Positions 42,944-51,073 of a stretch of 64,000 nucleotides of DNA are shown piece by piece. Origin of the DNA: Nocardia inohanensis NBRC 100128 (GTDB taxonomy: Bacteria; Actinomycetota; Actinomycetes; Mycobacteriales; Mycobacteriaceae). The stretch covers positions 1 to 64,000 of the forward strand of contig NZ_BDBK01000011.1 of NCBI RefSeq assembly GCF_001612945.1, given 5' to 3'. The notes under the pieces were generated by a model. It did no database searches and was not told the origin of the DNA. It was given only the letters and a program-made list of their open reading frames with translations. A program made the position numbers and the translations under genes. The number at the start of each line of letters is the position of its first letter. Position 1 is the stretch's first letter.

Positions 42944-44173
42944 CTACGGCAGCGGAAGCGGTGGCGTGACCGGGAATTCGACCGGCAGCGCGGTCAGCGC
43001 CCGATGGAACGGCCCCGGCCGCCAGGTCAGCTTGTCGATCCCGACCGCCAGCCGGATCTCCGGAATCGCGTCCAGCAGTTGGTCGATGGCCTCCTGCGCG
43101 ATCAGATACGCCATGGCGCTGGCCGGGCACACGTGCGGCCCGGTACCCCACGCCAGATGCGAGCGATTGCCCACGTGACTGGCGATGCTCACCGCCGGAT
43201 CCTCGTTGCAGGCGGCGATGCTGATCACCACCGGCTGATGCGCGGGCAGCCACACCTCGTCCACCAGCGTCGGCTGCCGCGGGAAACTGATGCAGAAGTT
43301 GGCCATCGGCGGATTGTCGAAGAGCACCTCGTCCAGTGCGTCCCGGGTGGAGAGGCTGCCGCCGACCAGGCTGCCGCCGAAGCGTTCCTCGGTGAGGGTG
43401 AGCAGCAGCGAGTTCACGATCAGGTTCTGCTGCGGTTCGATGCCCGCGCCGTAGAGGGTGGCCAGCTGATGCACCATCTCGATATCGCTGAGCCCGGCCG
43501 GATGGCCGATCATCCGGCTGGTGACGTCGTCGCCGGGTTCGGACCGTTTGTGCGCGGTCAGCTTGGCGAGCGCGTCGACCAGCAGCTTGTTGCCGTGCCC
43601 GGCGTCGACGCCCTCGAAGATGGCCGCCATGCCCGCCGCCGCCTGCCGGGCGATCTCCTCCGGACAACCCAGGAGGTTGTTCAGCACCGCGAAGGCGAGC
43701 GGAAAGGCGTACTCGCGCACCAGATCCGCGCTACCCCGTTCACAGAAGGCATTGATCAGCGGCGCCGCCACCCGCGCCACCGTGGCGGGCAGCCCGAAGT
43801 GATCGACCCGGTCCAGCCCGGCGGTGTTGATCTGCCGGTAGCGGGCGTGCTCGGCGCCGGAATTGCGTAATGCGTTGGGCCGCCACTGCATCATGGGCAG
43901 CACCGGGCAGTCCTCGGGCACCTCGCGCTGCCAGATGCGCGGGTCGGCCGGGAAACGGTCCGGATCGTTCATGATCCGGACCGCGGTGTAGTAGCCCAGC
44001 ACCAAGGTGGCCGGTACCCCCGGCGCGAGTTCCACGGGCGCCAAAGACCCGTACTTCTCGCGCATTTCGCGATAGACCCGTTTCGGGTCGGCCGCGAACT
44101 CCGGGGTGTACATCGGCACCCGGGCGCCGGTGTGTTCGAGCGGTGATCCGTGTGGGAACGCGGATGTGGTCAT
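42944..44173 (-). CDS. CYP157-like cytochrome P450 without ExxR arginine
   Basis: The 409-residue P450 resembles the CYP157 family by eye: GGSLSTRDALDE, a YPRQP-like FPRQP segment, LPAHQPVVIS, GNRSHLAWGTGPHVCPA (haem cysteine), and WRPGPFHRAL. Unusual points: the K-helix reads EVLF where ExxR is expected, the I-helix reads AGIEP with Pro for the usual Thr, and the haem loop has CPA rather than CxG. CYP157 members in Streptomyces also lack a normal ExxR motif and often sit in conservon operons, but no conservon genes adjoin this one. Catalytic competence is uncertain. Confidence 0.85.
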   Translation of the reverse strand: MTTSAFPHGSPLEHTGARVPMYTPEFAADPKRVYREMREKYGSLAPVELAPGVPATLVLGYYTAVRIMNDPDRFPADPRIWQREVPEDCPVLPMMQWRPNALRNSGAEHARYRQINTAGLDRVDHFGLPATVARVAAPLINAFCERGSADLVREYAFPLAFAVLNNLLGCPEEIARQAAAGMAAIFEGVDAGHGNKLLVDALAKLTAHKRSEPGDDVTSRMIGHPAGLSDIEMVHQLATLYGAGIEPQQNLIVNSLLLTLTEERFGGSLVGGSLSTRDALDEVLFDNPPMANFCISFPRQPTLVDEVWLPAHQPVVISIAACNEDPAVSIASHVGNRSHLAWGTGPHVCPASAMAYLIAQEAIDQLLDAIPEIRLAVGIDKLTWRPGPFHRALTALPVEFPVTPPLPLP

Positions 44174-44381
44174 GTGCGGGCACTCCAGAGTTCGAGCGGT
44201 CGAGCCCCGCGAGCCTAAGCAGCCGACCGGCCGGTCGCACCCTGTTTCGCGTATCCGCTCACCGGTTGCCGATCGCGACCGGGAGATTTTGGACGGGTGT
44301 GGTGTTCGGCGAAGGGGATGCCGAACACCAACCCGCATCGAGAAGGATAGCTCTCCGGCGCGGCGGCGCAACTCGTGGCGG

Positions 44382-45566
44382 CTACGGAATACTGTTCTGC
44401 ACAGCGGATTTCGATCTGTGATAGGCGGTGGCCACGGCCACCAGCCAGGTCAGTTCGCCCTGCACGGTGGGCTGGGGCGGGTGGCGGAAGGTTTCGCCGA
44501 GATCGACGGCGGGGGCTCCGGAACGGTGCGCTTGCAGGGCCGCGGCGATGCGGGCCGCTTCGATGGCGGCGGGGCGGTCGGCGGCGGGGATATCCAGTTC
44601 GGCGGCGAGAAGTTCTGCGCGCGCGGTGATCTCGGGTGTCAAGTGTGGTTGCAGGAGCAGCAGGGTATCGCGGATTTCGATGACGCGGCGGTAGACGCGG
44701 TCGCGGGTGGGGCGGCGGGTCACCGGGGCGGCGTCCGACAGCTCGGGAGCCGCGGCGCGCAGGTCCGACCAGAGGGGGTGCAGGCGGGGCAGGGCACGGA
44801 CGCGGTATGCCACGCCGACCGCCTGCGGAATCAGGGAGGGGCACAGGTAGCCGATCAGCATGACGGCCGCGCCGAGACTCGCGAAGGCCGGGGCGATCTC
44901 GGTGTTCAGGCGGAAGGCGTCGATATCCGCCCAGGCGGCGGTGATGGCGGCGGCCTTGCCGACGCTGTAGCCGACCGCGATGAGGGAACCGATGCCGAGC
45001 AGCACCAGGCCGTTGCGCAGCCAGGGCTGTTCGCGGGTCTGCGGAAGCCAGGCGCGGCACAGCTGGGCGATGCGCAGCAGGCCCGCGGTGTAGGCGATCA
45101 GATAGACGGCCAGGAACGCATCCACGAGGCCGGCCGTGGCGTAGTGGTAGTCGAAGTCGGTGGCGTGCACCCGGTCGTGCACGGGGGCGGCGGCGAACAG
45201 CAGCGTCATCACCGCCACCACGGCGGCGTTCACCAGCATGACCGTGCGGGCGCGGCCCCACCGCGTGGCGGCCGCCGGTGCGTCCGGTTCCACCAGGTAG
45301 GCGGTCCACACCAGCTGCGACAGGACGGCGGTGGTGATGGCCGAGTACACGATCAGCGAAGCCAGGTTGGGGATGCCGCTCGCGCGGCCGATCCATTCGT
45401 AGATCGGCGGTACCGCCGCTTCGAAACCCGTTGCCGCACAGGCGATGGAGATGGCCACCGCCCAGCGCGCCGGGGCATGCGGGGCGCGCGCCGCCAGCAC
45501 CAGCCGCCAGGCGCAGGCCACCACCGCGAGCGCGCCGATACATCCGTAGGTCACCGCGAACTGCAC
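44382..45566 (-). CDS. MAB_1171c-type polytopic membrane protein
   Basis: The 394-residue protein has about seven hydrophobic helices in the first 240 residues, with a charged loop THWGRAR-like region, then a roughly 150-residue cytoplasmic tail (RRPTRDRVYRRVIEIRD, LTPEITARAELLA, WLVAVATAYH). This is the layout of the MAB_1171c 'putative transporter' family. The GTG start is 4 bp after the ImmA/IrrE stop; a longer frame would overlap that gene. Co-occurrence with XRE and ImmA/IrrE genes is typical in actinobacteria. Whether it transports anything is not shown. Confidence 0.8.
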   Translation of the reverse strand: MQFAVTYGCIGALAVVACAWRLVLAARAPHAPARWAVAISIACAATGFEAAVPPIYEWIGRASGIPNLASLIVYSAITTAVLSQLVWTAYLVEPDAPAAATRWGRARTVMLVNAAVVAVMTLLFAAAPVHDRVHATDFDYHYATAGLVDAFLAVYLIAYTAGLLRIAQLCRAWLPQTREQPWLRNGLVLLGIGSLIAVGYSVGKAAAITAAWADIDAFRLNTEIAPAFASLGAAVMLIGYLCPSLIPQAVGVAYRVRALPRLHPLWSDLRAAAPELSDAAPVTRRPTRDRVYRRVIEIRDTLLLLQPHLTPEITARAELLAAELDIPAADRPAAIEAARIAAALQAHRSGAPAVDLGETFRHPPQPTVQGELTWLVAVATAYHRSKSAVQNSIP

Positions 45567-45570
45567 GTGA

Positions 45571-46128
45571 TCAGTCTTCCCCGGGGCCGAGCGTGTCGAG
45601 CAGGTTGCGGATATCGGCGGGCACCGCATCCGGCAGCACCCACTCCGCGCGCGGCGTCCAGCGCGAAATGTGGTGCGCCATCAGCAGATCCGCGATGTGC
45701 TCGGCCTCCTGCTCCTGCTCTTCGGAGGAGCAGGAGCGGCCCAGCATGCGCCGCACCACCGCCGGATCGATATTGGGGGCGAGCAGCCGCAGCGCGTCCT
45801 GCCCGGTGACGGTGACGGTGCGATGACCGGCGAGCAGGTGCCCCAGTTCGTGGCACACGATGTGATCCTGATGCAGCGGCGACGTATCGCTCTGGTAGGC
45901 AATGAAATCGATGTCCCGGGTGACCAGCAGCCCGCCCGAGAGGCCCGCCACCGGGAAGCGTTCCGGGCGCAGCCGCAGCGGCCGCCCCCGTCGCGCGGCC
46001 AGCGCCGCGGCCAGCTGCGCCACCGTGAAACGGCTCGTCAGCCCCAATTGCCGTAACTCCCGCCGCAATCCGCGACGGTCCATCATCGAATGCTCACCGC
46101 CAGAGCCTTCCCAGACCGCGATCCGCAT
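45571..46128 (-). CDS. ImmA/IrrE-type metallopeptidase
   Basis: The 185-residue protein contains the zinc motif HELGH (in VCHELGHLLAGH) and a downstream acidic helix EQEAEHIADLL that supplies the third ligand. Such peptidases cleave partner XRE repressors (ImmA/ImmR, IrrE/DdrO) after stress or mobile-element signals. The partner candidate is the XRE gene 3 bp upstream. Start 46128 follows that gene's stop directly; internal ATGs at 46086/46083 (MMDRRGLRR) match the usual family N-terminus and are also possible. Confidence 0.88.
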   Translation of the reverse strand: MRIAVWEGSGGEHSMMDRRGLRRELRQLGLTSRFTVAQLAAALAARRGRPLRLRPERFPVAGLSGGLLVTRDIDFIAYQSDTSPLHQDHIVCHELGHLLAGHRTVTVTGQDALRLLAPNIDPAVVRRMLGRSCSSEEQEQEAEHIADLLMAHHISRWTPRAEWVLPDAVPADIRNLLDTLGPGED

Positions 46129-46131
46129 GGC

Positions 46132-46587
46132 TCACATGTCTTCCCCGCCGTGCTCGGCCTCGATCCGCCGCAATACATCGAGCATCGCCACGATGGCCTC
46201 GGCGCGCACGATACCGTGCGCCAGGCCGTCGCGCAGGACGAGTTCCAGCGCCTCGGCGTCGGCTTTTCCCTTGAGCGCGCTGATCAATGCCAGCTCCCGG
46301 CCGCGCGCGACCGCCAGCTCCGGATTCGTCAAGGGATCCAGACTGTCCAGCCCGAAATACACCCGTAGCGCGTCCAGCGTCTCGAAGGACGGATTCACCG
46401 TCTGCCCCGTGCGCAGCTTCCACAGATAGTTCGCCGAGAGCGCGAGACCGGTGGTGTTCGCGATGTCTTCGGCCAGCGCACGATGGGTGATCTCCACCTC
46501 CCGGCCCTCCGCGACCGCCGGCGGGTGCATGGCATTGATCAGCGTGGTGAGAGCACGGGTGAACGGATGCTGTTGCGCGGCAACCAT
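46132..46587 (-). CDS. XRE-family regulator paired with ImmA/IrrE
   Basis: The 151-residue protein has a helix-turn-helix (about residues 15-80: ITHRALAEDIANTTGLALSANYLWKLRTG, NPSFETLDALRVYFGLD) and an oligomerisation or cleavage-target helix at the C-terminus (VRAEAIVAMLDVLRRIEAEHG). It leads the triad with the metallopeptidase and membrane protein. By analogy it represses its operon until cleaved; this is inferred from context. Confidence 0.85.
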   Translation of the reverse strand: MVAAQQHPFTRALTTLINAMHPPAVAEGREVEITHRALAEDIANTTGLALSANYLWKLRTGQTVNPSFETLDALRVYFGLDSLDPLTNPELAVARGRELALISALKGKADAEALELVLRDGLAHGIVRAEAIVAMLDVLRRIEAEHGGEDM

Positions 46588-46715
46588 TCGAATCTTGTCT
46601 CCTGTAGTTGACAGGCGCGGTGAGCGCGATCATATACTCAGTCGATTTCGCGACCAACCGCCGAAGGCGTTGTCCCAGAAGGGGAGGACACCGACGATCG
46701 GCCCGGCCGCCGAAG

Positions 46716-47894
46716 TCAGGATGGGGCGATCGACGCGGCTCGCCCCATTCGGGAAACGGCGACCGGCAAGGTGAGCGGTCCTCGGTGCCGGAATCCCGAC
46801 CGCCACGGAATCGACTGCGCGTCAACGGTGATGCGCGGTTCGGGCCAGTGGGCGTAGATCGCTTCGAGCACAGCGCCGATAACCGGGCGCACCAGCGCAT
46901 TGCCGACACAGGCGTGCGCACCGTGCCCGAGGGCGAGATGCGGGTCAGGGTTCCGGCGCACGTTCAATTCCGCTGGGGCGTCGAAGATTTCGGGGTCGTG
47001 ATTCGCCGACGCCAGGCACAGCAGTACCGTCTCCCCCGCGGCGACGGGGTGACCGGCCAATTCCAGATCGGTGCGCGCGAAACGCGGTCCGGCCAGCACC
47101 TGCGGGGACAGGAAGCGCAGCAGTTCATCCACCGCCACGGTGCGATCGGTGGCGGCGCGCAGGGCGGCCAGCTGATCCGGGCGGGACGCGAAAGCGTGTA
47201 CCGCGCCGGCCAGCACATCCATCAAGACCTCGTACCAGACGAACAGCAGGTAGAACAGCAGTCCGGCGGTCTCACCGGGAGCTCCGGCGTGGACCAGGCG
47301 GCCGAGCATGGTGGCCTCGCCGTCGGTGCGGCCCTGCGCGATCGCGCCCATGATGACGCGCTGCATGATCTCCAAGGTGTCGCGGGCGCGCGGCCCGGCA
47401 TCCGGGCGCAGCGTCAGCTCCGCCCACTCCGCCAGGGCGCCGCGCTGAACGGTGGACAGGCCGAGCAACTCGCCCAGCAGCAGACCGGGCAGCGGCAGCG
47501 CGATCCGCTCCACGAAATCGAACTCTGGCCTGTCACCCAGCCCGCTCAACCAGGGTTCGACCAATTCCCCGGCCCGCTCACCCCACTCCCCGGCGCGGCG
47601 CAGCTGCCCGACCACCCCGCCGCGCAGCCGGGCCAGCTGTTCGGGTTCGCTGCTCTGGAAGACGTCCAAGGGTGCCGGCACCGCGAACCCGCGATAGTCG
47701 TCACCACACGCGTACTTCAGATTCGTCGACAGCCGGTCGTCCAGCAGGCCCGCCCGCACATCCGCAAACCGGGTCACCAGCCAGGCGGGCGGCCCGTCGG
47801 GCGTGCGCACCCGATGCACGCCCCCGTCATCGCGCAACTCCCGCAAGACATCCCACGGGTCCCGCGCGAAAGCCTCGTCGAAGATACTCAGCAT
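46716..47894 (-). CDS. Atypical cytochrome P450
   Basis: The 392-residue P450 has ExxR as DELLRF, haem loop LALGHGAHACVGNAL, and a normal C-terminus. The I-helix, normally AGxE/DTT, reads VWYEVL, with no Gly or Thr at the oxygen-activation site. That is seen in P450s using peroxide or a substrate carboxylate instead. Starts MLSIFDEAF. Same strand as, but 128 bp away from, the XRE triad. Redox partners are not adjacent. Confidence 0.88.
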   Translation of the reverse strand: MLSIFDEAFARDPWDVLRELRDDGGVHRVRTPDGPPAWLVTRFADVRAGLLDDRLSTNLKYACGDDYRGFAVPAPLDVFQSSEPEQLARLRGGVVGQLRRAGEWGERAGELVEPWLSGLGDRPEFDFVERIALPLPGLLLGELLGLSTVQRGALAEWAELTLRPDAGPRARDTLEIMQRVIMGAIAQGRTDGEATMLGRLVHAGAPGETAGLLFYLLFVWYEVLMDVLAGAVHAFASRPDQLAALRAATDRTVAVDELLRFLSPQVLAGPRFARTDLELAGHPVAAGETVLLCLASANHDPEIFDAPAELNVRRNPDPHLALGHGAHACVGNALVRPVIGAVLEAIYAHWPEPRITVDAQSIPWRSGFRHRGPLTLPVAVSRMGRAASIAPS

Positions 47895-47936
47895 CCGGCC
47901 ATCATCTCCTGTGCGGCCCAGGCGATCTCGACTACC

Positions 47937-48806
47937 TCACCGATTCGCGGAAACAGCCGGTTCACCGGACCGGGCCTGAGAACGCGACAACCCGACCGCC
48001 GTCACGCACATGACGACCACCGCGAGCCCCGTCACCACCAGGCCGAAACCGTGTGCGCGCAAACGCTCGTCGAGCACCGTGCGGCCCAGGAAAGCCGCCG
48101 CGAGAGGTTCCGCGACCGTCACCGCCGGGAACGAAGCCGCCAGCGGACCCGCCTGATAGGCCAGTTGCTGCAAATAGAGCCCGAGCACACCGGAGGCCAC
48201 CAGCGCCCACGTCTGCCAACTACCGAGCACCTCCCCCAAGCCGTGCTCGAACAAGTCGGTGACATACGAGGTGAGCGCCGCCGCCAACCCGAAAAGCGCA
48301 CCACCCGCCGCACCCAGCAGCAGCGCCCGCGGCCCCGGAGCACTACGCAACGCGATCGCCACGAACCCGGCCACCAGCCCGAGCAGCAACCCCAGCGGCA
48401 CCAGCCAATCCCGCAGCGGCGCAGTCGAATTACCCTCCGTCGGATCCCCGATCACCACGAAACAAGCCAGCGCGGCCGTCAACGCCACCGCCATCGCGAA
48501 CTCCCGCCCCGTGATCCGCCGCCCGTTCAACCGGGCCGCCAACGGCAACGCGAACACCAACGCACTCACCAGAATCGGCTGCACCAGCAGCACCGCCCCC
48601 AACGCCAGCGCCGCCACCTGCATTCCGTAACCGCCCGCGTCCCCCACCATCCCGGCCCACCACCGCGGATCCCGGACCAAAGCCCCGATCAACGACCGAT
48701 CTTCCGCCACCGACGCCGCGGCCCGCTGCTGCGCAACCGCCGCGACCGCGAACAACAGCGCCGCGATCAACGCACAGACAATCGCTCCCACCGGATGATT
48801 CGGCAT
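47937..48806 (-). CDS. DMT-family (EamA-like) transporter
   Basis: The 289-residue integral membrane protein has about nine or ten hydrophobic helices in two halves, including VGAIVCALIAALLFAVAAVAQQRAA at the start and YLQQLAYQAGPLAASFPAVTVAEPLAAAFLG in the second half, typical of DMT/EamA-like carriers. Substrate unknown. ATG 48806 was chosen because the upstream extension is not hydrophobic. It ends with a short polar tail. A palindrome lies about 230 bp upstream. Confidence 0.82.
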   Translation of the reverse strand: MPNHPVGAIVCALIAALLFAVAAVAQQRAAASVAEDRSLIGALVRDPRWWAGMVGDAGGYGMQVAALALGAVLLVQPILVSALVFALPLAARLNGRRITGREFAMAVALTAALACFVVIGDPTEGNSTAPLRDWLVPLGLLLGLVAGFVAIALRSAPGPRALLLGAAGGALFGLAAALTSYVTDLFEHGLGEVLGSWQTWALVASGVLGLYLQQLAYQAGPLAASFPAVTVAEPLAAAFLGRTVLDERLRAHGFGLVVTGLAVVVMCVTAVGLSRSQARSGEPAVSANR

Positions 48807-49034
48807 CCGCCCAGTCTGCCGCACCCAGCAGAAATTCCCGGCGATGCCGTCCCCTCCACGGCACCGCCGGAGCGCGGCGCGCGCCGATGGCAGCCGATCG
48901 CCGAAAAGAGTGAAGCGCACGGCCCTCCAACGAACAAGCCCGGCGGGTAACCCTGAACAGGGCATACATGCTTCTCATCACACCCGGAGCGATCACCGCA
49001 TCAAGAACATCCCGAAATCGAACCGATACGACTT

Positions 49035-49051
49035 CAGAAGTACAACTTCTG
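49035..49051. promoter_or_regulatory. 17-bp palindrome in a 330-bp gene-free gap
   Basis: CAGAAGT ACA ACTTCTG is a perfect 7-bp inverted repeat in the AT-richest part of the gap 48807-49136, between the DMT transporter and a small membrane-protein gene. It looks like a repressor site. Nothing else was seen in the gap. Confidence 0.5.
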
Positions 49052-49136
49052 TCATACGCGAAAGCTATTACCCCTGTTCAGACGTAGCCTGACAAGGTCG
49101 AGAAAGCGGCATCGCACGTCCTGAGGCTCGATTCCC

Positions 49137-49406
49137 ATGATCGGAAACTTTTGGCTCCGCACCGTCCTGCACCAGGTGGCCCGCTCCCCTGGCAGCGCCG
49201 CCGTGGCCTTCCTCGTCCTGGAAGACGGCACCGAGATCTTCACGTTCCCGCGAATGAACTGGGCAATCCTGCTCGCCGCCCTCGCCGCGATCATCGGCAT
49301 CGCGACAGCGATCATGATCATGGTTGCCACCGCGAATTTCGACGATGCGCCGACACCCACCCCAAGTCCACCCGAAACCTGCGAGATGTTCTGCCCCGCA
49401 CCGTAA
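49137..49406 (+). CDS. Small membrane protein
   Basis: The 89-residue protein has a hydrophobic helix at about residues 40-65 (NWAILLAALAAIIGIATAIMIMVATA), a soluble head with FLVLEDGTEIFTFPRM, and a Pro/Thr-rich tail with two cysteines (CEMFC). A GAGG site lies 12-15 bases upstream. No family recognised. Conserved cysteines may form a disulfide outside the membrane. Confidence 0.55.
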   Translation: MIGNFWLRTVLHQVARSPGSAAVAFLVLEDGTEIFTFPRMNWAILLAALAAIIGIATAIMIMVATANFDDAPTPTPSPPETCEMFCPAP

Positions 49407-49589
49407 ATGGATGACGGCAACCCGCCCTCGGCCGACCTGCCGAGATTCATGCGGATCTCGTTACGGCACCGAGTCATCGCTTTCATGACGACCTCCAGGC
49501 AAAGCGACGACGCTGTCACGCGAGTTCCGGAGTGGGACAAGACCCGCCCGGCGCCCAAGGCCAAATAGTGCGTTTTCCGCGCCGCGGCG

Positions 49590-50246
49590 CTACCCCCGCG
49601 GTGGCGGCGCGGTCTGGCCGTATGCCCTGAGGAAGGTCTCGACCGCCGCGTCCGCGATGGACTTCAGCTCGGTCGCGGAAACCGTGCGCGTCCCCAGACG
49701 GGAACGCGCCTCGAGTGGCCCGGTGAGGAGGGCGAGAAGTTGTTCGGCCGCTCGCGTGGGGTCGCACGGACGCAGTCGGCCGGCCAGGGAGACGTGAGCC
49801 AGCCGGTCGGCGAGGGCGTCGGAGAGCTGCCCGGATGTGCGATCCTGCACCAGTACCGCCAGATCGGGGAATGTGGCCAGTTGCGAGAAGGTCAACGCGC
49901 GCAGTGAGTGCGCCCGATCCCCGTTGCAGATCCGGAGCAGCCGGTAGCTGGAATCCCGCAGGCGCGCTTCGAAATCGGTCGGCTGATCACGCAATCCCGC
50001 TATGGCCGAAACACATTCGGCACCGACCAGATCCGCCGCTGTCAACACCGCATGCCGGTAGAGCGTTTCCTTGTCACCGAGATGGTTGTACACGGTCGGC
50101 TTGGCGACGCCCGCCACATCCGCGATCTCCTGCACACAGGACTGGGCGTACCCGCGGCGCGCGAACACCTCGAAGGCCGCCCGCAATATGGCCTGCCGCT
50201 TGTCGATACGACCCCGGCCCGCCGTCACTTCCGTCACCTCGAACAT
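49590..50246 (-). CDS. TetR-family repressor
   Basis: The 218-residue TetR protein has the DNA-binding part FARRGYAQSCVQEIADVAGVAKPTVYNHLGDKETL (residues about 28-62) and a helical C-terminus similar to the AcrR/TetR_C_7 type. It is divergent from the Dabb gene; two TGAAC-N6-GTTCA sites lie in the 98-bp gap, so it likely represses itself and that gene. Confidence 0.88.
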   Translation of the reverse strand: MFEVTEVTAGRGRIDKRQAILRAAFEVFARRGYAQSCVQEIADVAGVAKPTVYNHLGDKETLYRHAVLTAADLVGAECVSAIAGLRDQPTDFEARLRDSSYRLLRICNGDRAHSLRALTFSQLATFPDLAVLVQDRTSGQLSDALADRLAHVSLAGRLRPCDPTRAAEQLLALLTGPLEARSRLGTRTVSATELKSIADAAVETFLRAYGQTAPPPRG

Positions 50247-50263
50247 CCTAGCCGGTCAGCAAT

Positions 50264-50283
50264 TTTGAACTTGCGAGTTCAAA
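50264..50283. promoter_or_regulatory. Putative TetR operator 1
   Basis: TTTGAACT TGCG AGTTCAAA is a perfect 20-bp palindrome next to the TetR start. Core is TGAAC-N6-GTTCA. Confidence 0.75.
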
Positions 50284-50313
50284 CCCGACCTCTTACCGTT
50301 GCGAACACAACAC

Positions 50314-50329
50314 TGAACCCATCAGTTCA
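50314..50329. promoter_or_regulatory. Putative TetR operator 2
   Basis: A second TGAAC-N6-GTTCA site, 16 bp upstream of the Dabb start codon, has the same core and spacing as operator 1. Confidence 0.65.
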
Positions 50330-50344
50330 AATCAGGAGATCGTC

Positions 50345-50755
50345 ATGATCGTTCACCAGCTCAGATTCCGCTTCCGCGACGAAACGACCGACGCCCAGAA
50401 ATCCGAGATACTCGAGCTCATGCGCCGTACCACCTCGGTGGATTCCGTAGCCTTCGCAACTGTCGGTCAGCACATCGGAGCCGCCGCGGACGACTACACC
50501 CACGCCCTCTGCGTGGCATGGGAAGACCTCACCGCACTCGAGAAATACATGCACGACCCGGTCCACCTCGCCGGCGATCCCAGCATCATTCCCCACCTGG
50601 CCGCCCTCGCCGTCGGCCCCGACCTCTCCGACGACCCCGACCCCGACCTCCCCGCCAAAATCATGGCCGCCAACCAACGCAAGATCGATATGTACCCCGA
50701 ATGGGGCGCCTTGATGTCCACCATCCCCGACCTGCGCATCAATATCGCGGCCTGA
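50345..50755 (+). CDS. Dabb (stress-responsive A/B barrel) protein
   Basis: The 136-residue protein begins MIVHQLRFRF and has the Dabb dimeric barrel pattern: a strand, a helix with EILELMRRT, a strand with CVAWEDLTALEKYMHDPVH, and a C-terminal acidic part. Some relatives act as olivetolic-acid-cyclase-like or antibiotic-biosynthesis monooxygenase folds; most are of unknown function. It has an AGGAG site and two probable TetR operators in its promoter, so it is inducible. Confidence 0.78.
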   Translation: MIVHQLRFRFRDETTDAQKSEILELMRRTTSVDSVAFATVGQHIGAAADDYTHALCVAWEDLTALEKYMHDPVHLAGDPSIIPHLAALAVGPDLSDDPDPDLPAKIMAANQRKIDMYPEWGALMSTIPDLRINIAA

Positions 50756-50830
50756 CGACAATCACCCCGGATCGCTTCTACCGGTACGGCTTTCGAGTAC
50801 ACCGCAGACTCTCGCGGAAACGCCGAAAAA

Positions 50831-50866
50831 GATCAGGCCCGGCGATGGAAATCGCCGGGCCTGATC
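50831..50866 (-). terminator. Terminator of the second tRNA-Ala
   Basis: A perfect 16-bp stem (50831-50846 with 50851-50866) and GGAA tetraloop on the sequence shown; on the tRNA strand it is followed by TTTTT. A textbook intrinsic terminator just past the tRNA 3' end. Confidence 0.9.
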
Positions 50867-50873
50867 TTCGAAG

Positions 50874-50946
50874 TGGAGCTAAGGGGACTCGAACCCCTGA
50901 CCCCCACACTGCCAGTGTGGTGCGCTACCAGCTGCGCCATAGCCCC
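50874..50946 (-). tRNA. tRNA-Ala(GGC), second copy
   Basis: A 73-base cloverleaf with G3-U70 and anticodon GGC. Identical to the first copy except that anticodon-stem pair 29-41 is A-U here and U-A there. CCA not encoded. No recombinase adjoins this copy. Confidence 0.95.
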
Positions 50947-51073
50947 GTGTTCAGTTTTCGCTCGCGGGGCGTGCCCCGCTTGCTTGAACGAAGTTACACG
51001 AACGGGGTGGGACAAACCAAATCGCCTGTACAAGAGCTGGCGGGGGCGATCTTCGCGGGGTATGGTCGAACAC

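Noticed and set aside
50873..51061. N-terminal extension of the DUF222 gene reading ELRGLEPLTP
   Set aside because: It is the antisense translation of tRNA-Ala; the true start is at 51074 or 51062.
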